Positions 22,050 through 34,100 are shown, counted from the stretch's first letter. The stretch: DNA of 64,000 nt from Ascoidea asiatica (GCA_001600695.1 BCKQ01000001.1:1168432-1232431), one strand, 5' to 3'. Numbers and translations are program-made. Notes: a model not told the origin generated them from the sequence alone.

Positions 22050-22891
22050 TTTGTTATTCTTGATGTTATTGATATTATTATTGTTTAAGAATTTTCATTC
22101 TTTGAAAGTATCTTTACACTAGAAGTCCTTCGATAACTATTTGAAGGATTGAAATTTTATATTGACAATACAACAGATAGTCTAAAAAGCAAAGCAAGTA
22201 CTTTTATTGAATAATCAATATGAAAGAATCATAGAATAGAGTAATTGAATAAATCAAGAAATAAAATTTGCCAAAAGATAATATCTAAAAAAGAAAAAAA
22301 AGAAAAATTGGTTAACTGATTTGACTTTTAACGTTATGGATGATACTTAATTTTACTATTATTTCAGAATACTGGAATGCTTTGAGGGAAAATCTTGTTT
22401 GTAACTCTGAATAAACCATAGAGAAACTTAGGCATTTTGGCCATTTTTTTCTACATTTTTCACCGTCCTCTTGCCGGCTTGAAGTATCTCTTAAAGCCGG
22501 GTCTGTTGTCTACCGTCGCAAAATGTGACACGAAGCCACTAAATGTCACTTGCTGTTGCTACAAGCCAGCTGACTTTAAAGTATGTAAATACAGTAAACT
22601 TTTTCCGGACCGGAAAAACTTTAAGTTTCCAAAGTAGCCACTTGATTATTAGCCACATATTTGGGGTTATCTACCCTCGTTTTTGTCTGTTTTGGGCAAT
22701 ACAGTCCAAACAATATTTCCTAGTTAAGATTTGACATACTGTAAATTCGAAATCGAAAATATATCTAGTGATGTTTTTGTGTGTTAGTACACTTTATTTG
22801 ATAGTTAAATAGTTATACTGTATTAACACTGAATTTATTGGGTTATATAATTACTTTAAATCTTTAATTACCACTTAATGTAGCATAATCA
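22050..22891. promoter_or_regulatory. TF2 upstream region and TF3 3' flank
   Basis: A GC-richer island at about 22440-22640 contains TTGCCGGC, CCGGACCGG and CACCGTCCTC words. The remainder is AT-rich. No gene is visible; the short frames across the island have no recognisable homology. Confidence 0.5.
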
Positions 22892-25800
22892 TTATACAAA
22901 CACGTACATATTTTTATCTGAATCATAAACCATACTATTTTCATCAATTTTAAACTCTTTAAAGCTTTCAAAACCATTATAAATCCATCTCAAATCATAA
23001 AAGCTATCCCAATTTTTTTCGGAGTAATTTAATATTTCACTTTTGTCAAAATAAATTGCTCTTATATTTTGTTTGGTTGAAATATCCTGAACTGCTAAAT
23101 CTACTTTATTAATTCTTTCTTGAAATTTATCAAATTTTGGGGTGAAATCTAAATTTGGAATTGTTCCAAATTCAGTTACTGGAAAATCATTTTTAATTAA
23201 GTACTCTTTAATATTCATTTCTTTTAAATCTTTAATACCATATTTCTTTTTATTATTAAAAAATTTCTTACTTTTACTCACATTTTTATTCTTATACCCA
23301 ACTCTATTGATATTATAGCATAATATTTTATTAAAATCATATTCTTTTTTATATTTTCCATTTGTCAAAATATCTTTATTAACTTCAAACTCAAACCTAT
23401 CAAAATCTTTTAAATCAATATATTCATTATCTGCATATCCTTTGGGTTTAAGATGAGGGAAATTAACTGGATTAATCTTATTTTTATTAAAACTTGTGAT
23501 TGAAATTTCTGGTATATTAACTCTTCGACTTTTGAATCTTTCATTTATATTGGAACTTTTGATTATTCTATCATATGGGTCAATTAATTTAATTCCAATA
23601 TCAATAAATCGATTTTTAGTAGCAAAATAAAATGATCCTCTTAATCCATAAATCGCATGATATTTTAATTCTATTATATCTTTTTCCGATAATTTAGAAT
23701 CATTTTCAATTAGAATACCATTATCAACTCTTTCATATACTTCTTCTTCATAATCCCCTTCTTTACATTCCTTTTCTTTATAAATATTTAAAAGACCGTC
23801 ATATATATATACTGATGATGGATGTATAGATATTGGCATACCTAAAAAACTGGTATAATAGAAAAATGAAATTTCTGGAAACACACAATATAATATTAGT
23901 CCTGTTAAATTCCAATACGAATACGCAATGACTCTAGACATTACAGATATACTTTTAGTTTTATTTTTGTCAAATTTTTTAACACTCAATGCCAGTTCCG
24001 TTTTATGGAATAAACTTGATGGTAAAATATGATACCAATTTGATAAAATTAGATGGAATACCGATGTTGGTAATTGAATAACACCATCCTTGATAGTGTA
24101 ACTATTAAAAATTTGAACAACATACTCCACGAAATTTATTAGCCTATCATTATTCAAATATATACACCACGCTGTATATTGATCTCTAATTTGATTAAAT
24201 GAAAGTGAATAAAAAACTTTTTCTAAAATTTTTTTGAAGTCTTTTAGATTATTTATAACCTCATATAAAATTTTAAAGTCACTCGGTAAACCATATAGCC
24301 TTAATAAAAATGTTGGGATTCCTTGGGAAAATACCCCTGCATAAAATTTTAAAACCTCATCAGGTTCCAAAATTCTGTTTGCCATAGCTTCTCTATAAAG
24401 CTTATTTTCATTTTTTTCTTTATGTTCTTTTTTAAATTCTTCTTTTATTTGCTTCTCTTCTTGGTTTTCTTCTTCATTCAGTACTTTCTTCATTTTGGAC
24501 ATATTATCGATTAATTTATCACTTTTAAGTTCATTTTCATTTGAATGTGATATTTGAACTTTTTTATTAATATCTTTGATAATTTGAGTGTAAGTGGAAC
24601 AAAATAATCGATTATTCTTTTCGTATAATTTTTCAATAATGCTTAAAATCCCGTTTGATAAAGTATTTGCCCAAAGATGGTTAAAAGAGCCGCAACCTTT
24701 TGAAATATAATCATCAACTTCAAAATGATGAACAATACTCAGGCAAGATAAAGAAGAACAAGCTAATAGATTTTCTAAAACTAAATGTTTTTTGCTTGAA
24801 TTATTAATCTGTTTCAAAGTTTCTGCAATTATAAGTTCAGGGAAAAGTTTCGAAAATTTATTTAGGCTTTCAATAATTTTAGGATAATATGATAAAGTTT
24901 TTTGAATTATATCAATAGCAGCATTAAGTTTTTTAAGAGTTTTTTCCAAGTCAGATTTATTTTGACAATTCAGACCTGTATTTTTTGAAAATTGTAAAAA
25001 TTTAAGAAAAGAATTTCCAAAATAAAAAGTAGTTAAATACTGCAGATATAAGTAATCAATAGTTGCAGAGTATATTGAAAGTGAATCAATTTCATATTTA
25101 CCATCTGGGTCTAAAGATTTTTCAAACACATAATCTATCCAACTTATATAAAACATTCTGTATGAAGTTGATAATTGAGTTTCATTATAGATCGGGGAAA
25201 CTGTTAAAATCTCAGATTTAGCAGAATTCGAAAAATATAAAGATTTGAATTGAGAATTATCCCTAACTTTGAATCTTTTACCAGAAGGTTTAGGCTTGTT
25301 TGAAGGAAATGGATCAGAAACATTTCGCACTGTTTTTCTAAAACTCGATTGTCCTTTAGTATTCGGTTTTTTATTCAAAATAGGAACCATATGAGAATTG
25401 AAATTAGAATTAGAGGCAGAAGGAGAGGAATACTTAGAAGTAAGATTTACATTTGAATTGGAAGTAGAATTGAAGTTGAGACTAGAATTGAAGTTGGAGT
25501 TAAAATTTGAGCTTGAAGTTTCATTATATTGCTGACTAAAGGGTTTATTAGTACTTCCCATAAATTGATCATTGGGTTTCTCATGAGAGTATTTATTTGA
25601 GGGTTGATAGCGAGTTTCACTTATAGAGTGACTGAATGATTGATTCAAAACTTCATCTAAGGATTGATTTCGAATCTGGTTGAAAGGGTGATTCAAAGTT
25701 TGGTCTGGAAAAAGATTTAAAGGTTCATTTAAAGATTGATTGAAGGGTTGATTGATTGACTTATCTGAAAGGTGATCGGGTGTACCAGTCAAAGGCTGAT

Positions 25801-26320
25801 TTGATTGTTGATTAGATTGTTGATCAGTATTAAAGGTAGAACTAAAGTCAGTTGGTAAAGATGAAGATGCTTTTGAAGCTTCAGTTAAAGAAGTATTAGA
25901 CTTGGATTTTGGCAAGGATGAAGATGATTTTGAAGATTCTTTTTTCTTATTCTTTTTCATATTTAATTGAGCGATTTCTTCATCATTCAAATCTAGATAA
26001 GAGCAATTTAAATATTGAGTTTTTTTTTTATAAACTTGTTTATTAGTATTAAATCGTTGGCAATTACCACACTCTGGTAAAACTTCATCACATTTGACTC
26101 TCCTATATTTACATTGAAGACATCCTAATCTTGAATTTGAATGCCTTTTACGTTTCTTGGAGAAAGGATCTTCATCATCAATATCATTTTCATTATCATT
26201 GTCATTATTATTATTGCAATTGTAATTATTTTGGTTACCGTAGTTAGGATAATTATTAAGTCTATTAAAATAGTTGTTACCATAAATATTACTTTCAATT
26301 CTCCTGTTTTGTTGACTCAT
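22892..26320 (-). CDS. Zn2Cys6 transcription factor 3 of tandem trio
   Basis: A 1142-residue zinc-cluster regulator, third member of the tandem set. The cluster uses Cys67, 70, 77, 84, 87 and 106 in GCLQCKYRRVKCDEVLPEC, again with an 18-residue Cys5-Cys6 loop, then CSYLDLNDEEI. Residues about 165-330 are a Gln/Asn/Ser-rich linker with an irregular repeat of NQSLN-, NQPFNQ- and DQTLN-type units. Shared C-terminal blocks are FPEISFFYYTSFLG, VNIPEISITSF, NPVNFPHLKP, YLIKNDFPVTEFG and LDFTPKFDKF. It is more diverged from TF1 and TF2 in the C-terminal part (PEIS instead of PEKE). A highly charged insert lies at about 605-655. Function is unknown beyond transcription regulation. Confidence 0.87.
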   Translation of the reverse strand: MSQQNRRIESNIYGNNYFNRLNNYPNYGNQNNYNCNNNNDNDNENDIDDEDPFSKKRKRHSNSRLGCLQCKYRRVKCDEVLPECGNCQRFNTNKQVYKKKTQYLNCSYLDLNDEEIAQLNMKKNKKKESSKSSSSLPKSKSNTSLTEASKASSSLPTDFSSTFNTDQQSNQQSNQPLTGTPDHLSDKSINQPFNQSLNEPLNLFPDQTLNHPFNQIRNQSLDEVLNQSFSHSISETRYQPSNKYSHEKPNDQFMGSTNKPFSQQYNETSSSNFNSNFNSSLNFNSTSNSNVNLTSKYSSPSASNSNFNSHMVPILNKKPNTKGQSSFRKTVRNVSDPFPSNKPKPSGKRFKVRDNSQFKSLYFSNSAKSEILTVSPIYNETQLSTSYRMFYISWIDYVFEKSLDPDGKYEIDSLSIYSATIDYLYLQYLTTFYFGNSFLKFLQFSKNTGLNCQNKSDLEKTLKKLNAAIDIIQKTLSYYPKIIESLNKFSKLFPELIIAETLKQINNSSKKHLVLENLLACSSLSCLSIVHHFEVDDYISKGCGSFNHLWANTLSNGILSIIEKLYEKNNRLFCSTYTQIIKDINKKVQISHSNENELKSDKLIDNMSKMKKVLNEEENQEEKQIKEEFKKEHKEKNENKLYREAMANRILEPDEVLKFYAGVFSQGIPTFLLRLYGLPSDFKILYEVINNLKDFKKILEKVFYSLSFNQIRDQYTAWCIYLNNDRLINFVEYVVQIFNSYTIKDGVIQLPTSVFHLILSNWYHILPSSLFHKTELALSVKKFDKNKTKSISVMSRVIAYSYWNLTGLILYCVFPEISFFYYTSFLGMPISIHPSSVYIYDGLLNIYKEKECKEGDYEEEVYERVDNGILIENDSKLSEKDIIELKYHAIYGLRGSFYFATKNRFIDIGIKLIDPYDRIIKSSNINERFKSRRVNIPEISITSFNKNKINPVNFPHLKPKGYADNEYIDLKDFDRFEFEVNKDILTNGKYKKEYDFNKILCYNINRVGYKNKNVSKSKKFFNNKKKYGIKDLKEMNIKEYLIKNDFPVTEFGTIPNLDFTPKFDKFQERINKVDLAVQDISTKQNIRAIYFDKSEILNYSEKNWDSFYDLRWIYNGFESFKEFKIDENSMVYDSDKNMYVFV

Positions 26321-27490
26321 GATTTAAACTAAATTATTATTTCTTCTTTAATCAAACTCATTAATAAACTGTAATGATTAAATTATTGAATTATCTACCA
26401 TAAGTAATTGATTAATTGAATTATTGATTATCTGAGTGTTTGGTTGCATCTCAAATTTTTCATAGTTCATTCACTTGATTATTCAAGTTTTTTATATGAA
26501 TAAATGGTTAAATAAATATATTTAAATTGGTAGAAAACTTGTCATTGCTCCACTTGTAACTATATCTAATAAAAATTTTAACTTTAACCTTGGAAATAAA
26601 ATGACATGAGTTTGGAGCTTTATTGAAACTCAAAAGCTCTTCAATAAACGATAATCTGAGTTATTCTCTCTTTGAAGTTTGTTATGAGCAAAAGAATAAA
26701 TAAAAATTCTCAACTTTAGAAGCTAAGAGCTTTCTTTGTGGTTTTCAATATTTTGGTAAATCAAAAAAATGTAAACTTAAGACAGTTCAGTAGCAGTGTT
26801 CTCATGAGCGGACCTTCCAGAGTTCGACCCCGAGATTACGTAATTTCTTACCCAATTTCTTTTTCAAAAGATAGCCAATGAAAACATTAAGTTGAAGCTA
26901 AAACCTGCAGGGGTAAGTTTATGTTTACACATACATTTTTGTACTTATGGATTTTTTGCTATGTTTGTCTGTAAGCCCAAAGTACTAAAAACACTACAGT
27001 AAATAATAGAAATATTTCAAAAATTAAGAAAATTACGTAACCCTTACCCACATAACCGAACTTGCCGGAAGTGAAATTCCCCTATAAAGTTACACTCCGA
27101 ACGTCTAGGCCAAGGCCTATTTATAATTGTACGTAAATTTCAAATGTATAATGGCGTTGATGTACTGATTTATGTAGAGTGAAGCGGTTTGTTTTTTCTT
27201 CAAAAAACTAGCTGAATTTTTACCGGATTTTTTTCCGAAAAATTTTCACAAATACAGAGTTTTCAATATGCTGTATATCAGGGCTACCTAATAAATGGCG
27301 ACATTTTCTTTGTATTGAATATTACTTCTTCGATATCAAAATATTTTATTGAATGCTTTATTTACTAGAAGCGGTTCAGAAAACGATTTTAAAAAATATA
27401 ATCATTCAATAATTTAGTAAATACAATTCATCACAACTACACAACTATAAACTAGAAAAAAAACAGCATTATCCACTTTATTTACCCACA
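26321..27490. promoter_or_regulatory. TF3 upstream region
   Basis: About 1.2 kb without a gene. Two similar blocks, ATTACGTAA-TTT-CTTACCCA (about 26834) and ATTACGTAA-CC-CTTACCCA (about 27031), are 200 bases apart; TTACGTAA suits bZIP factors of the Yap/CREB type. A GC-richer patch at 27040-27120 includes TTGCCGGAAG. ACCGGATTTTTTTCCGAAAA near 27222 is a dyad-like CCGGA/TCCGA element. Confidence 0.45.
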
Positions 27491-30388
27491 TTATTTGATG
27501 CCGAATACAGGTTTAAATTGTTTGATTAATAACCAATCTTCTCTAGAAACATCTTCTCTTAATGCTGGATCTTTTAATGTATCAATACTTTTTCTTGTAA
27601 GTAATGAATATAAAGTATCCGTTTCATCGAAATGTCTTCCCCAAGTTGGTTGGGCAGCTGAAGGGTTATCTAATCTCATTGCAACGCCTGCTGCTGATTG
27701 TCCCTTTTTAACAACTGTTTTTGATTCATGATTAACTTCTAAACTAATAACTCTTCCTAATAATAGTATATCTTTTTGTTTAGTTTCAGGATGAATTTTG
27801 ACTGCACAGATTGGTGTTCCAATTTTCAATGTTCCTTCAACAACATCAACTCCAATAATCATTGGATTTCTTTTATTGATTATTTGAATAGTTTTTAAAA
27901 CAACTGGATATACTGCTAAATCTTTGATTTCTTCTCTTCTTTTCTGTAATAATTTCTCTTGATATTCTTTGAAGGAATCAAATAAATGATAAATAATGTC
28001 AGCATTAAATATTTTGATTTTTTGTTCTTCTGCATACTGTTCTGCTTCTTTATCAATTTTAACATCAAAACATAACATTACTGCAAATTCGGGTGCTTTA
28101 TCAATCATTGCTGTGGCTTTCATAACATCTCTTTTATAAACAGGTCCTAATCCAACTGACATTACTGGAATCTTCATATCTTTTAAGAAATCTAATAAAG
28201 CTTCTAAAGAACCTAATGTTGATGCTTGAACTGTAACCCCTCTACCAGAAGTATCAACTGAATCTAATAATCCAGTCAAATCTTCCATAACATCATCCAT
28301 AAATTCTTCTTCATCTTCTTCAGACTCAACAACTAACAATCTAGAACCAGCAACTGCCTTTTCTAAATCATTTGCTGCAATTTTAACACCTAAAGCTGCT
28401 TTAACTTCTTTATGATGAATGTAATCAGATTTGATTCTTAATTCTCTTAATGGTTGAGGTGTTAATAAAGCCCTAATATTTGTTGCAATCGGTCCATTTA
28501 ACCCGCATAAAACAATTCTATCTCCTTCTCTTAAGACACCATTAGATAAAATTACATCAATTGTAGTACCTAAACCTTCGATAACTTTAACTTCTAAAAT
28601 TGTTGCTTCAATTTCAGATAAATACATTAATTGTTTTGACATTCTCTTTTGAGTTAATTCTAATAATAACCATAATAAATCGGGTACACCTTCTCCAGTT
28701 ACTGCTGATGTTGGAACTATAGAAACATATTTTGCCATATTTTTATTTTGAAAATATAATTCAGAATTTAACCCTTGTTCGGCTAACTCAACTTTAATTT
28801 TTTGATATCTATCATCAAATTCTTGTTGAACTGTATTTTTTTGAGAGTTAAATGAATCTCTGAAAGAATTGTTTGGAATTGCATTCCATCCATATAATCT
28901 ATCAATTTTATTTAATGCTACAACAAATGGAGCTTTTCTATCTCTTAATAATCTTATTGATTCAATTGTTTGTTGTTCTAAACCATGCATGATATCAATA
29001 ACCAAAATTGCAATGTTACAAAGTGAAGAACCTCTTGATCTTAAATTTGTAAAGGACTCGTGGCCTGGTGTATCAATAATTAATAAACCTGGTACATCAA
29101 AAGTTTGTTTCTCAAATTTAGTCATTACTTCAGTTTTCTTTTTAATTGCATCAATTGGGAAATAAGTTGCACCAATTTGTTGAGTAATTCCACCGGCTTC
29201 ACCACCTTGAACATTAGTTTGTCTGATTTTATCTAATAATTTGGTTTTACCAGTATCAACATGACCAAGAATACAACAAATTGGGGAACGTAAATCATTA
29301 GTTTTGGAGAGTTCTTTATTCTTTTTATTTGTTTTAGAGACTGTTGTTGTTGATGATGATGAAGATGGAGGAGTATATTTATTAGTAGTGCTAGGACTAT
29401 TGATAGTTGAAACATTAGATAATTTATCTTCTTTTTTAGATGAAACTTCAGGTATTGGAGTTGAAGAAACAGATTTACTTTCTTTGATATCATTATTCAA
29501 AGATTCAGTTTCCCAATCATCATCAGCTAAAGGTTCATCATCTTGAAGATCTAAGTTTTCCCAATCATCAACAAGAGCTTCTTCTTCTTCTTCATGAATC
29601 TGGGAAATTTTTCCATTTGAAGATTCTTTTTCAGAACTTGTACTTGAAACAGTTGAATTATCTTTGTTTTGAGATTTTTGAGATTTTTGAGCTTTATTTT
29701 TTTTACCATATACTATTTTTTTATTTGATTCTTTTGAATCAGCAGTTGATGATGATTCATCAAGAGCAGCAATCTGAATATTTGAAGATTGTAAAAATAA
29801 AGCTTTTTTTCTTTCCTGATCTTTTTTTAGTTCTTTTTGTTTCTTATTAAGCCATTTACCTTCTGATTTTAACTTTTCTCTTTTTAATCTTTCTTTCTCT
29901 TTTTTTATTTTTTTTTGTTCTTCTTTTAATTTTTCATCTTGAATTCTTTTTTCTTCTTCTTCTTTAATTTTTTGTTCCTCTTCTTCTTTCAATCTTTGTT
30001 CTTCTTCTTCTTGTTTCTTTCTTAATTCCATTTGTTTTTTCAACAATGCAATTCCTGGAGCAATTTTCTTAGCATTACTCTTCTTATTTTTGGAACCCGA
30101 AGAAGCAGTTGGAGGTGGGGTTGTGTCACTGGAATCAGCAGAATTTGATTTTGATTTTGCTTGATCTTTATTGGCTTCACTTATTTGTTTTTTTTGAGCT
30201 TGCTGTTGAGCCTTTTTTTTTTTGGCTAATTCTTTCTTTCTTTGTTTTTCTTTCTCTTTTTTCTCTTTTTCTTTTTCTTTTTTTGATTTCAATACAACTT
30301 TTTTTTCATCTTGCTTAGCTTTAGTTTTTTTTAAAGCATCCATAAAATCATTTGATGGAGCAGAAGCTGATTCTTCAATTTCAGACAT
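27491..30388 (-). CDS. FUN12: Translation initiation factor eIF5B
   Basis: A 965-residue cytoplasmic GTPase that joins the 60S subunit to the 48S complex and places initiator tRNA in the P site. The first 365 residues are Lys/Glu/Ser-rich and disordered, as in other eIF5B proteins. The G domain starts with GHVDTGKT (375-382, Lys381), followed by DTPGHESF and NKIDRLYGW. Domains II-IV follow, with [14 protein letters not shown] and the conserved end [16 protein letters not shown]. cerevisiae Fun12 is 1002 residues. I found no CTG codon in the whole gene. Upstream it is divergent from a ChAP gene; downstream it reads towards TF3. Codon use is less AT-biased than that of the genes at 44-64 kb, as expected for a highly expressed gene. 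Confidence 0.96.
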   Translation of the reverse strand: MSEIEESASAPSNDFMDALKKTKAKQDEKKVVLKSKKEKEKEKKEKEKQRKKELAKKKKAQQQAQKKQISEANKDQAKSKSNSADSSDTTPPPTASSGSKNKKSNAKKIAPGIALLKKQMELRKKQEEEEQRLKEEEEQKIKEEEEKRIQDEKLKEEQKKIKKEKERLKREKLKSEGKWLNKKQKELKKDQERKKALFLQSSNIQIAALDESSSTADSKESNKKIVYGKKNKAQKSQKSQNKDNSTVSSTSSEKESSNGKISQIHEEEEEALVDDWENLDLQDDEPLADDDWETESLNNDIKESKSVSSTPIPEVSSKKEDKLSNVSTINSPSTTNKYTPPSSSSSTTTVSKTNKKNKELSKTNDLRSPICCILGHVDTGKTKLLDKIRQTNVQGGEAGGITQQIGATYFPIDAIKKKTEVMTKFEKQTFDVPGLLIIDTPGHESFTNLRSRGSSLCNIAILVIDIMHGLEQQTIESIRLLRDRKAPFVVALNKIDRLYGWNAIPNNSFRDSFNSQKNTVQQEFDDRYQKIKVELAEQGLNSELYFQNKNMAKYVSIVPTSAVTGEGVPDLLWLLLELTQKRMSKQLMYLSEIEATILEVKVIEGLGTTIDVILSNGVLREGDRIVLCGLNGPIATNIRALLTPQPLRELRIKSDYIHHKEVKAALGVKIAANDLEKAVAGSRLLVVESEEDEEEFMDDVMEDLTGLLDSVDTSGRGVTVQASTLGSLEALLDFLKDMKIPVMSVGLGPVYKRDVMKATAMIDKAPEFAVMLCFDVKIDKEAEQYAEEQKIKIFNADIIYHLFDSFKEYQEKLLQKRREEIKDLAVYPVVLKTIQIINKRNPMIIGVDVVEGTLKIGTPICAVKIHPETKQKDILLLGRVISLEVNHESKTVVKKGQSAAGVAMRLDNPSAAQPTWGRHFDETDTLYSLLTRKSIDTLKDPALREDVSREDWLLIKQFKPVFGIK

Positions 30389-31185
30389 TTTGAAATAGAT
30401 TAATAATGGGAGTTGAAATTTAGGTAAATTTGTATTATGAAAATAGTAAGTATTTCGTAAAATTATCTAGTGAAATGAATACATTAGTCTTAATATATTG
30501 TACAATAATATTAAGAAAGACAAATTTAAAGTGAATAAATTTGATTCTATTTAAAAACTATTAAAAGGATCACTATTCTCTTTTTTTTGGTTACTTGAGA
30601 TTGAACTGATTTAAATTTCACTCGATTGACCTGTCCCTAAATGGGTTTGGATTTGAAATTGTAATATAAAAATTTTCAGTGCACAGAAAAAAGGCAATGA
30701 TCATGTGATACACAATCTAGTTTTTGACACCATTATAACGGATCCTTTTTATTTTATTCTTAATATTTTAAACCGAGACCATACAAGCGGGTCTTTTAAA
30801 TGTTTTTTTTCTTAAAGCACGGGACTCTTAAGAGACCAGAAAAAGGGTCTTTTTACCTGAAATAACGAGACCATTTTTGGGGCGCCTGTGTCTAAATTTA
30901 CAGTTAGCGTTGGCTATTTATTTATTTATTAATTGTTTCCAGTGGTTAACGTTACGATGCAAATTGAAATTAAGGTCTTTCATTGATTTGGTACTGAAGT
31001 AGCTGGCCTTGAGTATGGAGTGAAATCGATTTAGGTAAACCTTGAAACCTTTCAAAATAATAATAATAATATAATTAATAATATTTTATCATTTCCTAAA
31101 TATTCTTGATTCAATGATCATTGATCAATGAAGAAAACTAATAGTCTACAGCCAATAATCATCTATTGGAATTATCAAATATATA
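30389..31185. promoter_or_regulatory. Divergent FUN12/ChAP promoter
   Basis: Bidirectional region of 0.8 kb. ATCATGTGAT (30700-30709) is a Cbf1-type palindrome. A GC-richer island at about 30770-30895 carries five AGACC/GGTCT cores in alternating orientation, described separately. No reading frame of note. Confidence 0.6.
30775..30872. promoter_or_regulatory. Array of AGACC/GGTCT inverted repeats
   Basis: AGACC starts at 30776, 30833 and 30868; GGTCT starts at 30790 and 30846. The first pair is AGACC-N9-GGTCT and the second is AGACC-N8-GGTCT. The fifth core stands alone. The pairs are about 57 bases apart. I do not recognise a described yeast element with this form. Confidence 0.55.
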
Positions 31186-34100
31186 ATGTTTAGTCGTAAT
31201 AAACATAAAAAGACAGGCTCTTTTTTTTGGTCTTCTTCTTCTCCATCAACTGAAAAATCAAATTCAACATCGTTTGAGAAGTCTTCATCTAGATCATCTT
31301 TGAATCCTTCAAATAATCTTAATATAAATTCAAATAAAAGTTCACTTTCTAATAAAGTTTCTAATAAAAATTTAAGTTCTTCAAAGAGATCTCCAAATTC
31401 AAATTTATCCAAATTTGAGCAAACCCCATTTCTTTACGAGAAAAAATATGCAACTTCAATAACAAATAGAACAATATTATTATCGACTTATTCAAGTTTG
31501 AACGACTCTTTAGGTCCCCCTGATTTAATTCTTCTTTCAAAATTCTCAAAATCTATTGATAAAGATATTGGACAATTTCATTATTTAATTGGTTTAGAAG
31601 TTAATTCAATATCTTCTCCTGTTGCATATTTAACTACTTTAATATTCAATGAGAATCAAAAAAAAATAATTAAAGATTCAGATTTATATCAATCTTCTAT
31701 TAATAACATTAATAATACTAGTAATTCTAATAATAATAATGGGAATACTATCAATAATATAAATAATAGCAGTAATAATGATAATGTCAATTTAGCTTCA
31801 AAAAATTTCGAAACTGGTACTTATTGTATATGGAACTTATTTAGTAAATGTGATTTAAGAATTCGAATTGAATTTCCCTCTAAAACTCCTTCAATTCAAA
31901 TTTTAGATAGAAACGGTAAGCAACTCCCATTGAAAACTTTTCAACCTTTGAATTTACCTTTAAAACTATCCAAAAATCAAAATCAGCATCAAAGAACTGA
32001 TTCTAATTACACAAATTCAGCTATCTCTTCAGCTTCTGCTTCAACTACCACTTTCAATGAAAATCATTTAAAAATTACAAATAATAACCTAAAAAACTTT
32101 TCCACTATTTCTTTACATTCAAATACAAATCTTGATTCTCTTGATAACAAAAATATTCCTTCAACTAATTCATCTAATATTCAATCTAATAATCATAACA
32201 AAAGTCTTTCAGTCGATCTAGATAAAATTCTTACTGATTCTTGTTTAGTATCACCTGCTTCCTCTAGTCTAAATTTAACTACAATTGCAAATAATTTAAG
32301 TAATTCAAACCTAAGTACGAATTTAAATAATGCAATTGATAATAGTTCAAATAAAAATTCTGTTGAAAATAATAACATAGAACATAAAAAAGTTAATTCC
32401 TCTTCTTCTTTTTCATCTTCCAGTAATAATATCAATACTAATAATAATATTAATACCAATCCAATAAACCCTTCCAAAAGCAATAATGTTTCAAAATCAA
32501 CTTTAAACTCTTATAATGCATTATTCAATTTAACTGATGATTTTTGGTTAGAAATTTATATATCCGGTTTAATTAGATTATTTCAATTTTCTTCAGATTT
32601 GGATCATTTTAAGCCCGCTTTAATTCAATTAAATCCTTTACAAACTAAATCTTCTGCAAAAAGAATTATAAAGTCAATTCTAAAATTATTACATAGAGGT
32701 CATTTAACAGGTTGCTCAAATTTAAATTCTTCTCCAAATTTTGTTAATAATTATTTAGTTGATACATTATTAAAGGTTTTAGAAATAACTGATTTATATT
32801 ATTATTCAATTGAATTAATTCAACAATTAATTAAAAGAAATTTTTTATATCATTTGATTTTGATCAAAGTTTTATCTCAACAAAAAGATAATGAAATCAA
32901 ATTTGTGAATGAATTAAATAAAGGTATTCAATTTTATACAAATGATAAAAGAGTTAATTCAAATTTCATTAAAATCAACTATTTATATATTTACCTAATT
33001 GAACAGAGTAAATTTTTATTTGAAAAAAAAAAGTTAAATACTTCTTTATATTTGGCTATAAAAGCAGTCGAATCAAAACCTTCTGAATTTATTTGTTGGA
33101 AAAACTTAGTTGAAATATATATTTTTAAAAAAGACTTCAAAAATGCATTATTAACATTAAATTCATGTCCGATTTATCCATTTAATACAACTTTTTATAA
33201 TCATTTGATAAATTCTGAAAATTCTATATTTGACTTAAAAAATTCAGAATTTTTTAAGTTTCCATATCCTTTTATTTTCAAATCTAAGGAAAAACAATTT
33301 TTGAAAGAAAAGATTGATATATATGATAATTCAAACGATTTAAATTCAATTGGAATGATTGGAGATATTTTAATTCATTGTGGTAAAACTGGTCCTTTAT
33401 ACAAGAGAAATTTTGAAAACATGTCAAATGCATATATCGCAAGTGAAAATGAACTTTTAAGCGTTGACCCAACTTTATTAAATTTAAATAGTAATAAATT
33501 GAAAGGTACTCTAAAAGTAGCTTATGATTTATTGGCTAGTTTGGTTATCTTGATTGGTTGGGATTCTTTATTAAATATACGAAAAGAAATATTTGTAATG
33601 CAAAATGAATATAACGAGAAAATTGCCTTATCGAATTTAAAATCAAAAGGTGAAAAACTAGAAAATAATCATAAATCAACAGCAATACCAGGAGAAGCAA
33701 AAGAAACAGAAAAAAATACAGGAGAGGAACTTCTTTTTAAGGAATTTCAGAGTAAAAGGTTATGTGAAAAATGGTTAGATACAATTTTTATATTTTTATA
33801 TGATGATTTAAGAGTTGTAATGGATTGGGAAGAAGAATTCAAAAAAGATTCAAAAAATATTCAACACTCGTCATTAGAATGGGATTTAATCGGACATGTC
33901 GGATATAATGTTAAGCATTATGATTTGAGTATTGCATCATTAAGAACATCAATCTCAGCCAATTATTCAATAATTTCATCTTTGAAATTATGTAAAATTA
34001 TTGATGATTTTTTAATGAATTTCAATAGATTTAAGAAATTAAATCTTGGAGTATTACAAAATTTAAATGATGATGGGTATGATCTTAAAAATGTTTCAAG

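Noticed and set aside
26800-26860. GAGTTCGACCCCGAG, considered as a tRNA T-arm
   Set aside because: No acceptor, D or anticodon arm can be folded around it.
27200-27260. CDEIII-like TTCCGAA with AT-rich flank, considered as a point centromere
   Set aside because: No RTCACRTG element sits at the right distance and side, and point centromeres are restricted to Saccharomycetaceae.
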